This document shows positions 17,558-25,577 of a DNA stretch of 33,410 nucleotides, one piece after another; positions within the stretch are counted from its first letter, which is position 1; each line of letters opens with the position of its first letter. Both the position numbers and the translations under genes were made by a program. This DNA comes from Ferrimonas sediminicola (GTDB lineage Bacteria; Pseudomonadota; Gammaproteobacteria; Enterobacterales; Shewanellaceae): assembly GCF_005116715.1 (NCBI RefSeq), contig NZ_SWCI01000022.1, forward strand, positions 1 to 33,410, written 5' to 3'. A model generated the notes under the pieces. That model was not told the origin of the DNA, searched no databases, and was given only the letters and a program-made list of their open reading frames with translations.

Positions 17558-18507
17558 GCCTGGGCGCCGACAAGCAGCCGCTGGGACGCCGTTTCCTGGC
17601 CTATCTCCAGAGCCACCTGCGCCACCTGTTTGCCTCCCTGGGGGAGCTGTGGCGCCTGCCCCTGACCTCGCTGCTGACCATGGCGGTGCTGGGGATCAGC
17701 CTGAGCCTGCCGACGGTGCTGGCGGTGCTGGTGAAAAACTCCGCCCAGGTGCAGCAGCAGTGGACCGATCCCACCGAGATCAGCCTGTTCCTCAATGCCG
17801 GACTTTCCGAACAGCGCCTGGCAAGCCTGCAGTCGCAGCTGCGGGGCATGGAGGAGGTGGGGCGGGTCGAGTACCTCTCCGCCGACGACTCCCTGGCGGA
17901 CTTCAAGGCGATGTCCCAGTTTGGTGAAGCGCTGCAGTATCTGGACCAGAACCCCCTGCCTCCGGTACTGCGGGTGCTGCCCAGCCTGCAATACCGCGAG
18001 GTGGAGCGGTTGCAGCGGCTGAAGCAGAAGCTGTCCGATCTCAACGGGGTGGAGATGGCGCGGCTGGACCTGGAGTGGCTGCTGCAGCTCAAGGCGATGA
18101 TGGCCAGTCTCTCCAAGATGGCCTGGGGAGTGGCGATCCTGCTGATCGGCGCCGTGGTGCTGGTGACCGCCAACACCATCCGCATGGCCATCACCCAGCG
18201 CCAGGATGAGATCCGGGTGATGAAGCTGGTGGGCGCCACCAACGGCTTTGTGCGTCGTCCCTTCCTCTACGCCGGGGTCTGGTATGGCCTGAGCGCGTCG
18301 GTGATCGCCTGGACCTGCGTCAGCGCCATCCTGATCTGGTTTGACGGTGCCCTGGCCGAGTTTGTCAGCAGTTACCAGAGCAGCTTCCGCCTGGAGGGGC
18401 TCTCCCTGTCCGAGGTGGGCGCCATGGTGGGGACCTCGGTGCTGTTGTGCTGGTTGGGGGCCTGGCTGTCGGTGCAGCGTCATCTCACCGCCATTGAACC
18501 TCAATAG
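17554..18507 (+). CDS. ftsX: Cell division protein FtsX
   Basis: FtsX is the polytopic inner-membrane partner of FtsE. The 317-residue protein has a cytoplasmic N-terminus, a first membrane helix (about 42-62, LLTMAVLGISLSLPTVLAVL), a periplasmic loop (about 65-190) that in E. coli binds EnvC, and three C-terminal helices with the FtsX-family stretch NTIRMAITQRQDEIRVMKLVGATNGFVRRPFLY. The ATG at 17554 overlaps the ftsE stop as ATGA, so translation is coupled. An 84-bp gap separates it from rpoH. Confidence 0.96.
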   Translation: MSLGADKQPLGRRFLAYLQSHLRHLFASLGELWRLPLTSLLTMAVLGISLSLPTVLAVLVKNSAQVQQQWTDPTEISLFLNAGLSEQRLASLQSQLRGMEEVGRVEYLSADDSLADFKAMSQFGEALQYLDQNPLPPVLRVLPSLQYREVERLQRLKQKLSDLNGVEMARLDLEWLLQLKAMMASLSKMAWGVAILLIGAVVLVTANTIRMAITQRQDEIRVMKLVGATNGFVRRPFLYAGVWYGLSASVIAWTCVSAILIWFDGALAEFVSSYQSSFRLEGLSLSEVGAMVGTSVLLCWLGAWLSVQRHLTAIEPQ

Positions 18508-18591
18508 GCTGTGACGGTCACATTGAGGAAGCTGTGAAGCGGATCCCGTTTCATGATAGACTCTCCGGTCCAGTGGAATTCAGAGGTATCG

Positions 18592-19452
<861 letters not shown>

Positions 19453-19456
19453 TCTC

Positions 19457-19501
19457 GTTGAAATTCAACCTGTTCATTTTCGGGTCGGCGCAGCCGGCCC
19501 G
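19457..19501 (+). other. Hairpins after rpoH
   Basis: Two inverted repeats follow the rpoH stop. GTTGAA-A-TTCAAC (19457-19469) is a perfect 13-bp palindrome. CGGGTCGGC-GCA-GCCGGCCCG (19481-19501) can form a 9-bp stem with one T/G mismatch. Neither is followed by a T-run, so termination is possible but unproven. Confidence 0.4.
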
Positions 19502-19521
19502 AGTCGGTTAAAGGGGACAGC

Positions 19522-19806
19522 ATGGAGTGTCGTCTCGGTTGCGGCGCCTGCTGCATCGCCCCCTCCATCAGTTCCCCCATACCCGGCATGCCCAACGGCA
19601 AACCCGCCGGGGTGCGCTGCATCCAGCTGGATGACAACAACCTGTGTCGGCTGTTCGGCCAGCGGTCGCGGCCGGTGGTGTGCGGCGCCTTCAAGCCGGA
19701 TGCCGATCTCTGTGGCGGCACCGACGCGCAGGCGATGACCATCCTCACCCTGCTGGAGCAGGAGACCTACCAGAGCCTGAAGGCCGGGGCCGCCCTCAAG
19801 GCCTAG
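19522..19806 (+). CDS. YkgJ-family cysteine-cluster protein
   Basis: This 94-residue protein has the UPF0153/YkgJ cysteine arrangement: an N-terminal CRLGCGACC (Cys3, 7, 10, 11), then CIQLDDNNLCRLF and a later PVVCGAF and DLCGG. The eight cysteines suggest a bound metal or iron-sulfur cluster; the function is unknown. The ATG at 19522 has GGGG upstream. The reading frame ends directly at the beginning of a truncated NTF2-like gene remnant in another frame, so this gene marks one border of a rearranged region. Confidence 0.85.
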   Translation: MECRLGCGACCIAPSISSPIPGMPNGKPAGVRCIQLDDNNLCRLFGQRSRPVVCGAFKPDADLCGGTDAQAMTILTLLEQETYQSLKAGAALKA

Positions 19807-20047
19807 ACCCTCCCTCGCCGCCCTGGCGGAGGCGGGTACGCCGATGATCTACACCAAGCACCACACCACCCTGGGCAAGGGCAACTTCGTGCTGTCGGTC
19901 AGCGAAGGCCAGTTTCTCGGCGAACACGTGGCCTTCTACGATCTGTGGCGTTTAAAAGAGGGCAAGATCGTCGAGCATTGGGACACCATCGAGACCATTC
20001 CGCCCCAGGAGCTGTGGGCCAACCCCAACGGCAAATTCGGGTTCTGA
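19805..20047 (+). pseudogene. C-terminal remnant of an NTF2-like (SnoaL-like) gene
   Basis: The frame ending at 20047 encodes a recognisable C-terminal part of an NTF2-like/SnoaL-like protein: the stretch from SLAALAEAGTPMIYT through VSEGQFLGEHVAFYDLWRLKEGKIVEHWDTIETIPP to NPNGKFGF at the end. Family members have about 125-135 residues; only about 80 are present. The family similarity extends upstream of the first ATG (19844) back to just after the ykgJ stop codon, where no start or ribosome-binding site exists. I read this as a 5'-truncated pseudogene fused head-on to the ykgJ end. A short expressed protein from 19844 (67 residues) is less likely. Confidence 0.72.
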
Positions 20048-20059
20048 TTCCCTGCCATA

Positions 20060-20086
20060 CCCCGTGGGCAGAGGCTGCCTACGGGG
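20060..20086. terminator. Hairpin between convergent remnant and ABC permease
   Basis: CCCCGTGGGCAG-AGG-CTGCCTACGGGG is a 12-bp stem with one mismatch, between two convergent reading frames. No clear T-run follows on either strand, so terminator function is only probable. Confidence 0.4.
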
Positions 20087-20094
20087 CGTTTGCC

Positions 20095-22253
20095 TTAGCC
20101 GGTGTACCTGAGCAGCTCTGCGATGGGGCGTTGCAGCTGCCGATGCAGGGGCCACAGGGCCCAGGGTTGCAGCAGCAGCAGGATCAGCGCCGACACCAGG
20201 AAGGCGGCCAGGCTGAACTCATTCGGGGCGAGGTCCGTCAGCCTGAAACCCAAGGCCAGGCAGATCAGGGCCAGTGGCAGGGCGGCCAGGGTCATGCTCC
20301 ACAACCACAGGGCCATCGCTCGGTGCAGCTCCCTATGCCGGACCCCCAGCGCCAGCTGGGTGCCCAGCTTGGTTTTGTCCTCCTCGACTCTGGCGCCGAT
20401 GGAGCTGAGCAGGGTAAACAGCAATGCGGGCAGCAGCAGCAGAGTGAGTCCCTGCCCCAGTGAGACCATGACCCTCTGGGCCCGCTCCAGCCTGTTTACT
20501 AGGGTGGACAAGCTGCCCTGGGGGGTACTCTTCAGTCCGGGCCACTCCTGAACCGCCCAGCTGGAAAACCGGCTGGGGAGCTGCTCGTCGCCGGTCAGGA
20601 GATAGAGTTGATGACCACTGCCATCCAGGGGCGAGTAGAAGATGGGGCGAGAGACGCCGCTGTTGCCGAAATGGGGCAGATCATCGATGACACCACCAAT
20701 GGTAAAGTTGTCCTCCCAGAGCTTTTGCACCTTGAGTCGTTGGCCTACCAGGCTCAGATACTCCTTTGGGTGCCCTCCCCGAGAGGCCAATAACTTGTCC
20801 GCCAAGGTGCGATTGATCACCACTGTCCCGTGATCATCAGGCTGTTGAGGTGTAAGCCAATGGGCGGCGATGACTTGAAGGTAGTTGGATGAGATAGCCA
20901 TCTTGAAGGCGCCCCATTTTACTGCGCCTTGTTCCGGCAACTCATAATAATCGGCACTGGGATCGATGGTGCTGACATTGCTATAGGCAACGTCGTCGTC
21001 AGGACGTTTCACCCAATCGGGATAGTGTACCGTCTGGGGAGGAGTCAATCGATGCTGCCAAAGCTCCTCGGGAAACGGTTGCTGATCAAACTGCTTCTGC
21101 TCCAACCAGGAGGAGAGGGTCAATGTTGCGATGACCAGGGTAAGGGAAACCTGCAGGGTGCCGTTTAACCAGCGAAGGCGCCGCTGCCTGGGGGAGATGG
21201 CCTGTCCAGCATCTCGGCAGAACTGGATGCGGCTAAGGGGCGCCGCCAGCGCCGGTATTTGAACGGTAAACACCAGCAATACCGCCACCAGGGGGCAGAG
21301 AAGGGCAAACAGCCACTGAGTGCTGCCCAAGGTGGAGCCATGCTGGTTTTGCCACCAGGTCAGTAAAAGTGGGTAGACGCACCAGCTGATCAGCAATCCC
21401 AGAACCAAGGTAAGCGCCTGTTCAGAGACCAGCTGTTTCAGTAACAATCCTGGGTGTCTGCCCGGCGCTGTGGCTCCAGGGTAAACCCGGGGAGCAACCT
21501 GTTGGGCTTCTGTTCCATTATGGTGCGAATATCATTTTGTGAACCCGGCTCAGCCAGTCCGTTGACGGCGACATCGGCATCGAAACCGCTTTGGGTCAGG
21601 GCGATGCCTATGGCGATGGGCATGGTACGCACTAAACGTCTGGCAAGCAGTCCGTCTGCACTCTGAACAGGAGAGAGCTTCGGCAGCAGTTTTGCGGGCA
21701 GCCACAAAGCCGGTTTATATGGGCCAACCCTGTCCATTGAAGGGGGCAGCACTCCGGCAATCAGGACACGCTGCTTAAAGGCGGGAATGGTCACCCACCT
21801 TTGGTGCTCAGGGTGATGCTGGTAGCGCCATGCTGCCGCCTGGGCATGGCTTAGATAGACGCCATCACTCTTCAGGGGCTGGGCGGGTAACAGCACGGAG
21901 TTGAACTGCTCGTCAAAAAACACCAGTTCTCCCTCCAGTTCCGGGGCCTCTTCGAATCGCAGGCGTCGGTTGCTGAAGGCGAGGGTGGTGATGGCGCTGA
22001 CTCCGGGTTGTTTGGCCAAGGGAGCGATGGCCTCAAGGGGGATGGTGGCCAGGGCGCCATTGCGTTCAATGGCCCCCAGGGTATACAGGGCTCGTTCTTG
22101 AGTCACCCAGGGTGGAGTCAAGCTGAGCAGCTGACTGCCGGATTGCATCAGCAGGCTGAAGGCGGCCGAGAACCCTCCTAGTCCCAGCAGTAGAACCCCC
22201 CAAAGGAATCGTTGCCTTCGCCATATCCGCCAGCCTGAGAGTTGCTCAACCAT
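20095..22253 (-). pseudogene. ABC efflux permease (MacB/FtsX-like), split by internal deletion
   Basis: Two abutting frames make up one permease. The first (22253-21438, about 271 residues) has an N-terminal helix (FLWGVLLLGLGGFSAAFSLLM) and a MacB-type periplasmic domain, ending in an out-of-frame tail. The second (21447-20095, 450 residues) begins LLKQLVSEQAL, which is the usual end of the first FtsX cytoplasmic segment, and continues with helices, a second periplasmic domain and a final FtsX block (GARVEEDKTKLGTQLALGVRHRELHRAM). The helix and LGA segment expected between them (about 50-60 residues) are missing and the frame changes at the junction near 21440-21460. The start at 22253 overlaps the ATPase stop by 8 bp. 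Full-length relatives have roughly 780-800 residues. Probably non-functional; two separate polypeptides cannot be wholly excluded. Confidence 0.72.
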
Positions 22254-22953
22254 ACAGGCTCCTCGGTTCGGCACTCTGCTGTATCAGGCAACCGTCATCC
22301 ATGCGGTAGCGGCTTTGACCCAGGGCGGCAAGCTCCGGGTCATGGGTGATCATCACCACCGTGGTGCCCTGTCGATGGAGGTCCTGCAGCAGGGTCACAA
22401 TTTGCCGTGATGTTTTATGGTCCAAGTTGCCCGTGGGTTCATCCGCCAACACCAGGGAGGGGTCATTGATCAGCGCGCGGGCGATGGCCAGCCTCTGCTG
22501 TTGCCCACCGGAGAGCTGGGCAGGCAGGCTCAGGACTTTCTCCTCCAGCCCCACCTGGGTCAGCACATCGCGGATTCTGGCGTCATACCGTCTTTTGGGG
22601 AGTTGCCCGGCGTACTTCAGAGCCAGGGCCAGGTTCTGCCAAACATTGAGGTCTCCGATAAGATTGAAGTTCTGAAATACCCAGCCCAGCTCCCGGCTGC
22701 GCAGGACGCTGAGCTGGTATTCAGACAGGCCGGTCACCGGGGTGCCGCTGAGGAGGTATTCGCCCCTACTGGGGTGGTCCAAGAGTCCCAGTATTGAGAG
22801 CAGGGTCGACTTGCCGCTGCCAGAGGGGCCTTCAATGGTGGCGAACTCTCCACTCCGGAGGGTCAGATTGATCCCCTTGAGTATCTCCACCTGGCCTGAG
22901 GGGGTGGGGAACACCTTGGTGATATTAGTTAGTTTAACCAGCTCATTAGACAC
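22246..22953 (-). CDS. ABC transporter ATP-binding protein (LolD/MacB type)
   Basis: This 235-residue ATPase pairs with the adjacent permease and adaptor in a MacAB-like efflux system. It shows Walker A EGPSGSGKST (41-50), the Q-loop region LGWVFQNFNLI, signature LSGGQQQRLAIARAL, Walker B LVLADEPTGNLD and the switch histidine in MITHDPE. The GTG at 22953 is preferred: GGGAG lies six bases before it, and it overlaps the end of the adaptor gene by 8 bp, consistent with coupling. A longer frame to 23004 lacks these features. The ATPase itself looks intact although its permease looks broken. Confidence 0.9.
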   Translation of the reverse strand: MSNELVKLTNITKVFPTPSGQVEILKGINLTLRSGEFATIEGPSGSGKSTLLSILGLLDHPSRGEYLLSGTPVTGLSEYQLSVLRSRELGWVFQNFNLIGDLNVWQNLALALKYAGQLPKRRYDARIRDVLTQVGLEEKVLSLPAQLSGGQQQRLAIARALINDPSLVLADEPTGNLDHKTSRQIVTLLQDLHRQGTTVVMITHDPELAALGQSRYRMDDGCLIQQSAEPRSLYG

Positions 22954-24217
22954 GGATCTCTCCCAAGAAAATGGCCGCCCTGTGTCGCATCGACTCGGGG
23001 ACATCCAGCAGCACCTTGTCGTTCACCTTGAGTTGGTCTGATTCCACCTGGATCCAGGTGTCGGCGTGGTGGAGGATGCGGGCTTTCACCGGCGTGAACT
23101 GTTCCGATTCGGGTGAACGGGCGAATAGGGCAACCTCTGTGTCATCGGGTCTCACGTTGGCGGGTTTGGGAATCATCAACCCCTCGCCCAAAGAGGCCAG
23201 AATCAGGGTGCCGTTGATCTCCAGGTTGGCTCTGGCGTGGGCTGGCAGGGTCACAGCCAGCTGGGCATCCAGTTCGATGCGGTTTTCCTCAACTTTAGGG
23301 CTGATGCGCGAGACATTGGCGGTGATCCACTGCCCCTTGATGTTGAGCCAGACCTGCTGCCCCATGGCAAGATCGGCCGCGTAGCTGGCGGAGACCTGAA
23401 GCCGGGCATACAGCTGACGGTTGTCTGCCATCACCCCGACATTGATCCCGGACTGGATCCAGTTGCCAGCCTGAAGATCGTCATTAAGGCTGTTGAGGGT
23501 GCCCCCTTCGCCGGCCCGGATCACCAGTCCCTCAATATCCTGGGTAAGCTGGGCATACTGCTCCCTGGCCTGTTCGACTCTGAGGCGGGCAACCGTCAGC
23601 TCCGCCTGGTTGGTCAGGCTGGCTACCGATTGTGTCTGCTGCAGCACCTGAAGCTGGATCTGCTCCTTTTCCAGGGCCAGCAGGCTACGGTGCAGCTCCA
23701 GTGAGGAGAGGTTGCCCTGGTTCGCCAGGGTCACCCTGGCCTGATGTTCATGTTGTTGCAGCTTAAGCGCAGCTTGCTGCACCCGGATGTCACTGACCAG
23801 CTGTTGGGCCGCGGCCTGCTGTTGCAGCTCCAGCTGATGCAACAGGGCTTGCTGTTCCTCCAGCGCCAGTGCCGCCCTCTGATGCTCCCGTTCCAACTTG
23901 GGGTTGGCCAGCAACAGAACCGGTTGTCCGGGGTTCAGGTTTGAGCCGGGTTTGGCGAGGATCTGTTCGATGCGACCCTCGGTGGTGCTGGTGAGGTGAT
24001 GGACGCTGGCGGGCTTGAGCACGCCATAGACAGGAACCTGGTGTCGCAGAGGTTTTCTCTCAACGGTGGCTTGAGTCAGGGTGGGCACCGGAGAGAGTGT
24101 CCGCTCAATCAGGCGCCAGCCCCAGAGGCCTGCCGTCACCAGAACCAACATGCTTAGAGTGAGCCCCAGCCACCCTGCTGCTTTTTGGTGCCAGCTTCGC
24201 TCAGAGGGAATTTTCAT
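22946..24217 (-). CDS. Periplasmic adaptor (HlyD/MacA-like membrane fusion protein)
   Basis: This 423-residue protein is anchored by one N-terminal helix (about 14-34, LGLTLSMLVLVTAGLWGW) and extends into the periplasm. The first lipoyl half (ATVERKPLRHQVPVYGVLKP, GRIEQILAKPGSNLNPGQPVLLL) is followed by a long Gln/Leu-rich coiled-coil hairpin (about 110-230), the second lipoyl half (IRAGEGGTLNSLNDDLQAGNWIQSG) and a beta-barrel. It should connect the inner-membrane ABC transporter to an outer-membrane channel. No outer-membrane gene is nearby. The ATG overlaps the stop of a possible 15-codon leader ORF (ATGA). The substrate is unknown. Confidence 0.88.
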   Translation of the reverse strand: MKIPSERSWHQKAAGWLGLTLSMLVLVTAGLWGWRLIERTLSPVPTLTQATVERKPLRHQVPVYGVLKPASVHHLTSTTEGRIEQILAKPGSNLNPGQPVLLLANPKLEREHQRAALALEEQQALLHQLELQQQAAAQQLVSDIRVQQAALKLQQHEHQARVTLANQGNLSSLELHRSLLALEKEQIQLQVLQQTQSVASLTNQAELTVARLRVEQAREQYAQLTQDIEGLVIRAGEGGTLNSLNDDLQAGNWIQSGINVGVMADNRQLYARLQVSASYAADLAMGQQVWLNIKGQWITANVSRISPKVEENRIELDAQLAVTLPAHARANLEINGTLILASLGEGLMIPKPANVRPDDTEVALFARSPESEQFTPVKARILHHADTWIQVESDQLKVNDKVLLDVPESMRHRAAIFLGEIRV

Positions 24218-24261
24218 GGCTTGTTCACCTGATAAATTTCTACCAGCAGAAGTTGTTCCAT
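24214..24261 (-). CDS. Possible 15-residue leader peptide before the adaptor gene
   Basis: A minus-strand mini-ORF encodes MEQLLLVEIYQVNKP and stops with a TGA that overlaps the adaptor ATG as ATGA. Its start is preceded by GAGGGA at suitable spacing, better than the site in front of the adaptor itself. It could couple translation into the adaptor gene, be a regulatory leader or be chance. There is no evidence that it is an exported product. Confidence 0.35.
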   Translation of the reverse strand: MEQLLLVEIYQVNKP

Positions 24262-24286
24262 GCTTTTCCCTCGGGAGACGATAAAT

Positions 24287-24622
24287 TCATCGGGCTAAAC
24301 AGGTGTCCGGATTTAGTTGACCACTACAAACGTGCTCGTTCGCCTGGGGGAACCGGACAAAGGTATTAGCCTGCTCTGAGTCCAGTAGCGTCTGAACTTC
24401 ATGCTGGCTCAGGGTGCGTTCATTCTTGCGGTCAAAGACCATTAGGGTAGGAAAGGCCATTTTTTGGCCCGGAGAGGGTTGTTGCAGCTGCCAATAGAGG
24501 TTTTCGAGTTGGTGATATTCGAGAGACAGCGTCGCCGCATAAACGGCCGGGTTAAGAGCTAGGCAAGAAAACGCATCTGACATCCTTGTAGGCGTTTTGG
24601 GCGACCCTGGGGCTGCCGCCAA
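24287..24622 (-). CDS. Small hypothetical protein, possibly secreted, with a suspected frameshift
   Basis: This frame precedes the ABC adaptor on the same strand. I do not recognise the family. The plausible mature part begins near TLSLEYHQLENLYWQLQ and includes FPTLMVFDRKNERTLS and two C-terminal cysteines (HVCSGQLNPDTCLAR). No start fits well in frame: the ATG at 24583 has no spaced ribosome-binding site. In the next frame ATGCGTTTTCTTGCC (M-R-F-L-A, start at 24576) has AAGG seven bases upstream but hits a stop after five codons. Adding one base there would restore MRFLALALNPAVYA, a short signal-peptide-like sequence, so a one-base deletion is likely. Length from 24583: 98 residues. Confidence 0.45.
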   Translation of the reverse strand: MAAAPGSPKTPTRMSDAFSCLALNPAVYAATLSLEYHQLENLYWQLQQPSPGQKMAFPTLMVFDRKNERTLSQHEVQTLLDSEQANTFVRFPQANEHVCSGQLNPDTCLAR

Positions 24623-24758
24623 CTGCGGTTTTTTGAGTTGTTAGAGCCTGTCGACGCACCATCCTTGATCGACGACCTAAGCCTCTACGCTAATTCAATG
24701 ACATCATCGAATCAATATTTTCAGGTACTTGGTTTTAAAGAGTTATTAACTAAACCGG
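24623..24758. other. AT-rich gap between ABC locus and yibQ
   Basis: The stretch about 24680-24760 is clearly more AT-rich than either neighbour and contains no gene. It marks the change from the accessory ABC locus to the conserved yibQ-ctpA-envC-gpmI cluster. A CCGC-CAACT-GCGG hairpin followed by T residues lies on the plus strand near 24615-24634, but no plus-strand gene is there to use it. I see no direct repeats that define an insertion. Confidence 0.4.
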
Positions 24759-25577
24759 CTATAGGGTCTTAACCGAGTTAGGTTCGGGCAGTCTGTGCAG
24801 GAAGGCGGTGGGTGGCGCCATCGGCCTCAGTTGGGCGCGCTGCTTGTCACTGAGCAGGGCCGACGCGGGCACCAGGGACACCCCTTGGCTGGCCAGGGTG
24901 GGCAGGGCCTGCTCCAGGAAGGCCAGGGTCTCCGGGTAGGGGTGGCCGATGAGCACCGCCTGGCCATGCTTGCGGGCGATGGTGATCGCCTGGCTGAACT
25001 GCTTCTCCAGATCCACCTCTTCGGTTTCGTTGTCCAGGAACACGTGGCGCCTGAGGGCGGGAATCCCCTGCTCCCTGGCGGCGTCGAAGGCCACCGAATC
25101 CGGGGTGGTCAGGCTGTCGACAAAGTAGAGGTGATGCTGGGACAGCTCCCCCATTACCCGGTCCATCAGCGGGCGTTGCCGGGTCAGGGTGCTGCCCATA
25201 TGGTTGTTGACGCCACGGACGAAGGGGATGTCCGCCAGGGCGCGCTTGATGGTGAGCCGCATCTCCCAGGGGCTCATGCCGCCCACCAGGGCGCTGGGAC
25301 CCAGGGCGTTGCCGCCATCGGCCAGCATCGGCAGGTGTAGCATGATCTCATGACCCCTGCGCCAGCCCGCCACGGCCAGTTGCCGACCCCAGGGGGTGTG
25401 GGGCAGCACGCTCAGCGTGGTGGCGGCAGGCAGCGCCAGCACCCCCTTGTCGGTCTGCCGGTAGCCTACATCGTCGATGATGAGAGTCAGCTCTGCGGCT
25501 GTGACGCCTTGCGTCCACAACAGCAGAGCCAGTAGAGCGTACCTGATGTTTACTCCCGGGAGGGCTGCAGCAGCCAC
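24759..25577 (-). CDS. yibQ: Divergent polysaccharide deacetylase family protein (YibQ)
   Basis: This periplasmic protein of the DUF610 family has a NodB-like fold. Conserved stretches include TLIIDDVGYR (near the mature N-terminus), LSVLPHTPW, GHEIMLHLPM, VNNHMGS, FVDSLTTPDS, FLDNE and VLIGHPYPETL. The role is unresolved in the literature I know. The annotated range uses a GTG at 25577, which overlaps ctpA by 28 bp and adds ten Ala/Pro residues. A better signal peptide (RYALLALLLWTQGVTA) begins at codon ATC (25547), which has GGGAG five bases upstream; this may be a rare AUC start. It is the last gene of the gpmI-envC-ctpA-yibQ series. Confidence 0.85.
   Translation of the reverse strand: MAAAALPGVNIRYALLALLLWTQGVTAAELTLIIDDVGYRQTDKGVLALPAATTLSVLPHTPWGRQLAVAGWRRGHEIMLHLPMLADGGNALGPSALVGGMSPWEMRLTIKRALADIPFVRGVNNHMGSTLTRQRPLMDRVMGELSQHHLYFVDSLTTPDSVAFDAAREQGIPALRRHVFLDNETEEVDLEKQFSQAITIARKHGQAVLIGHPYPETLAFLEQALPTLASQGVSLVPASALLSDKQRAQLRPMAPPTAFLHRLPEPNSVKTL

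Noticed and set aside
24214-24622. ABC locus as a peptide-antibiotic (RiPP) cluster with the leader ORF as precursor
   Set aside because: No modification enzyme such as a radical SAM protein or cyclodehydratase is nearby, the mini-ORF has no leader-core pattern, and the exporter permease looks broken.
24615-24634. Plus-strand terminator-like hairpin CCGC-CAACT-GCGG with T-run
   Set aside because: No plus-strand gene ends upstream of it; the stem is only 4 bp, so it may be chance.
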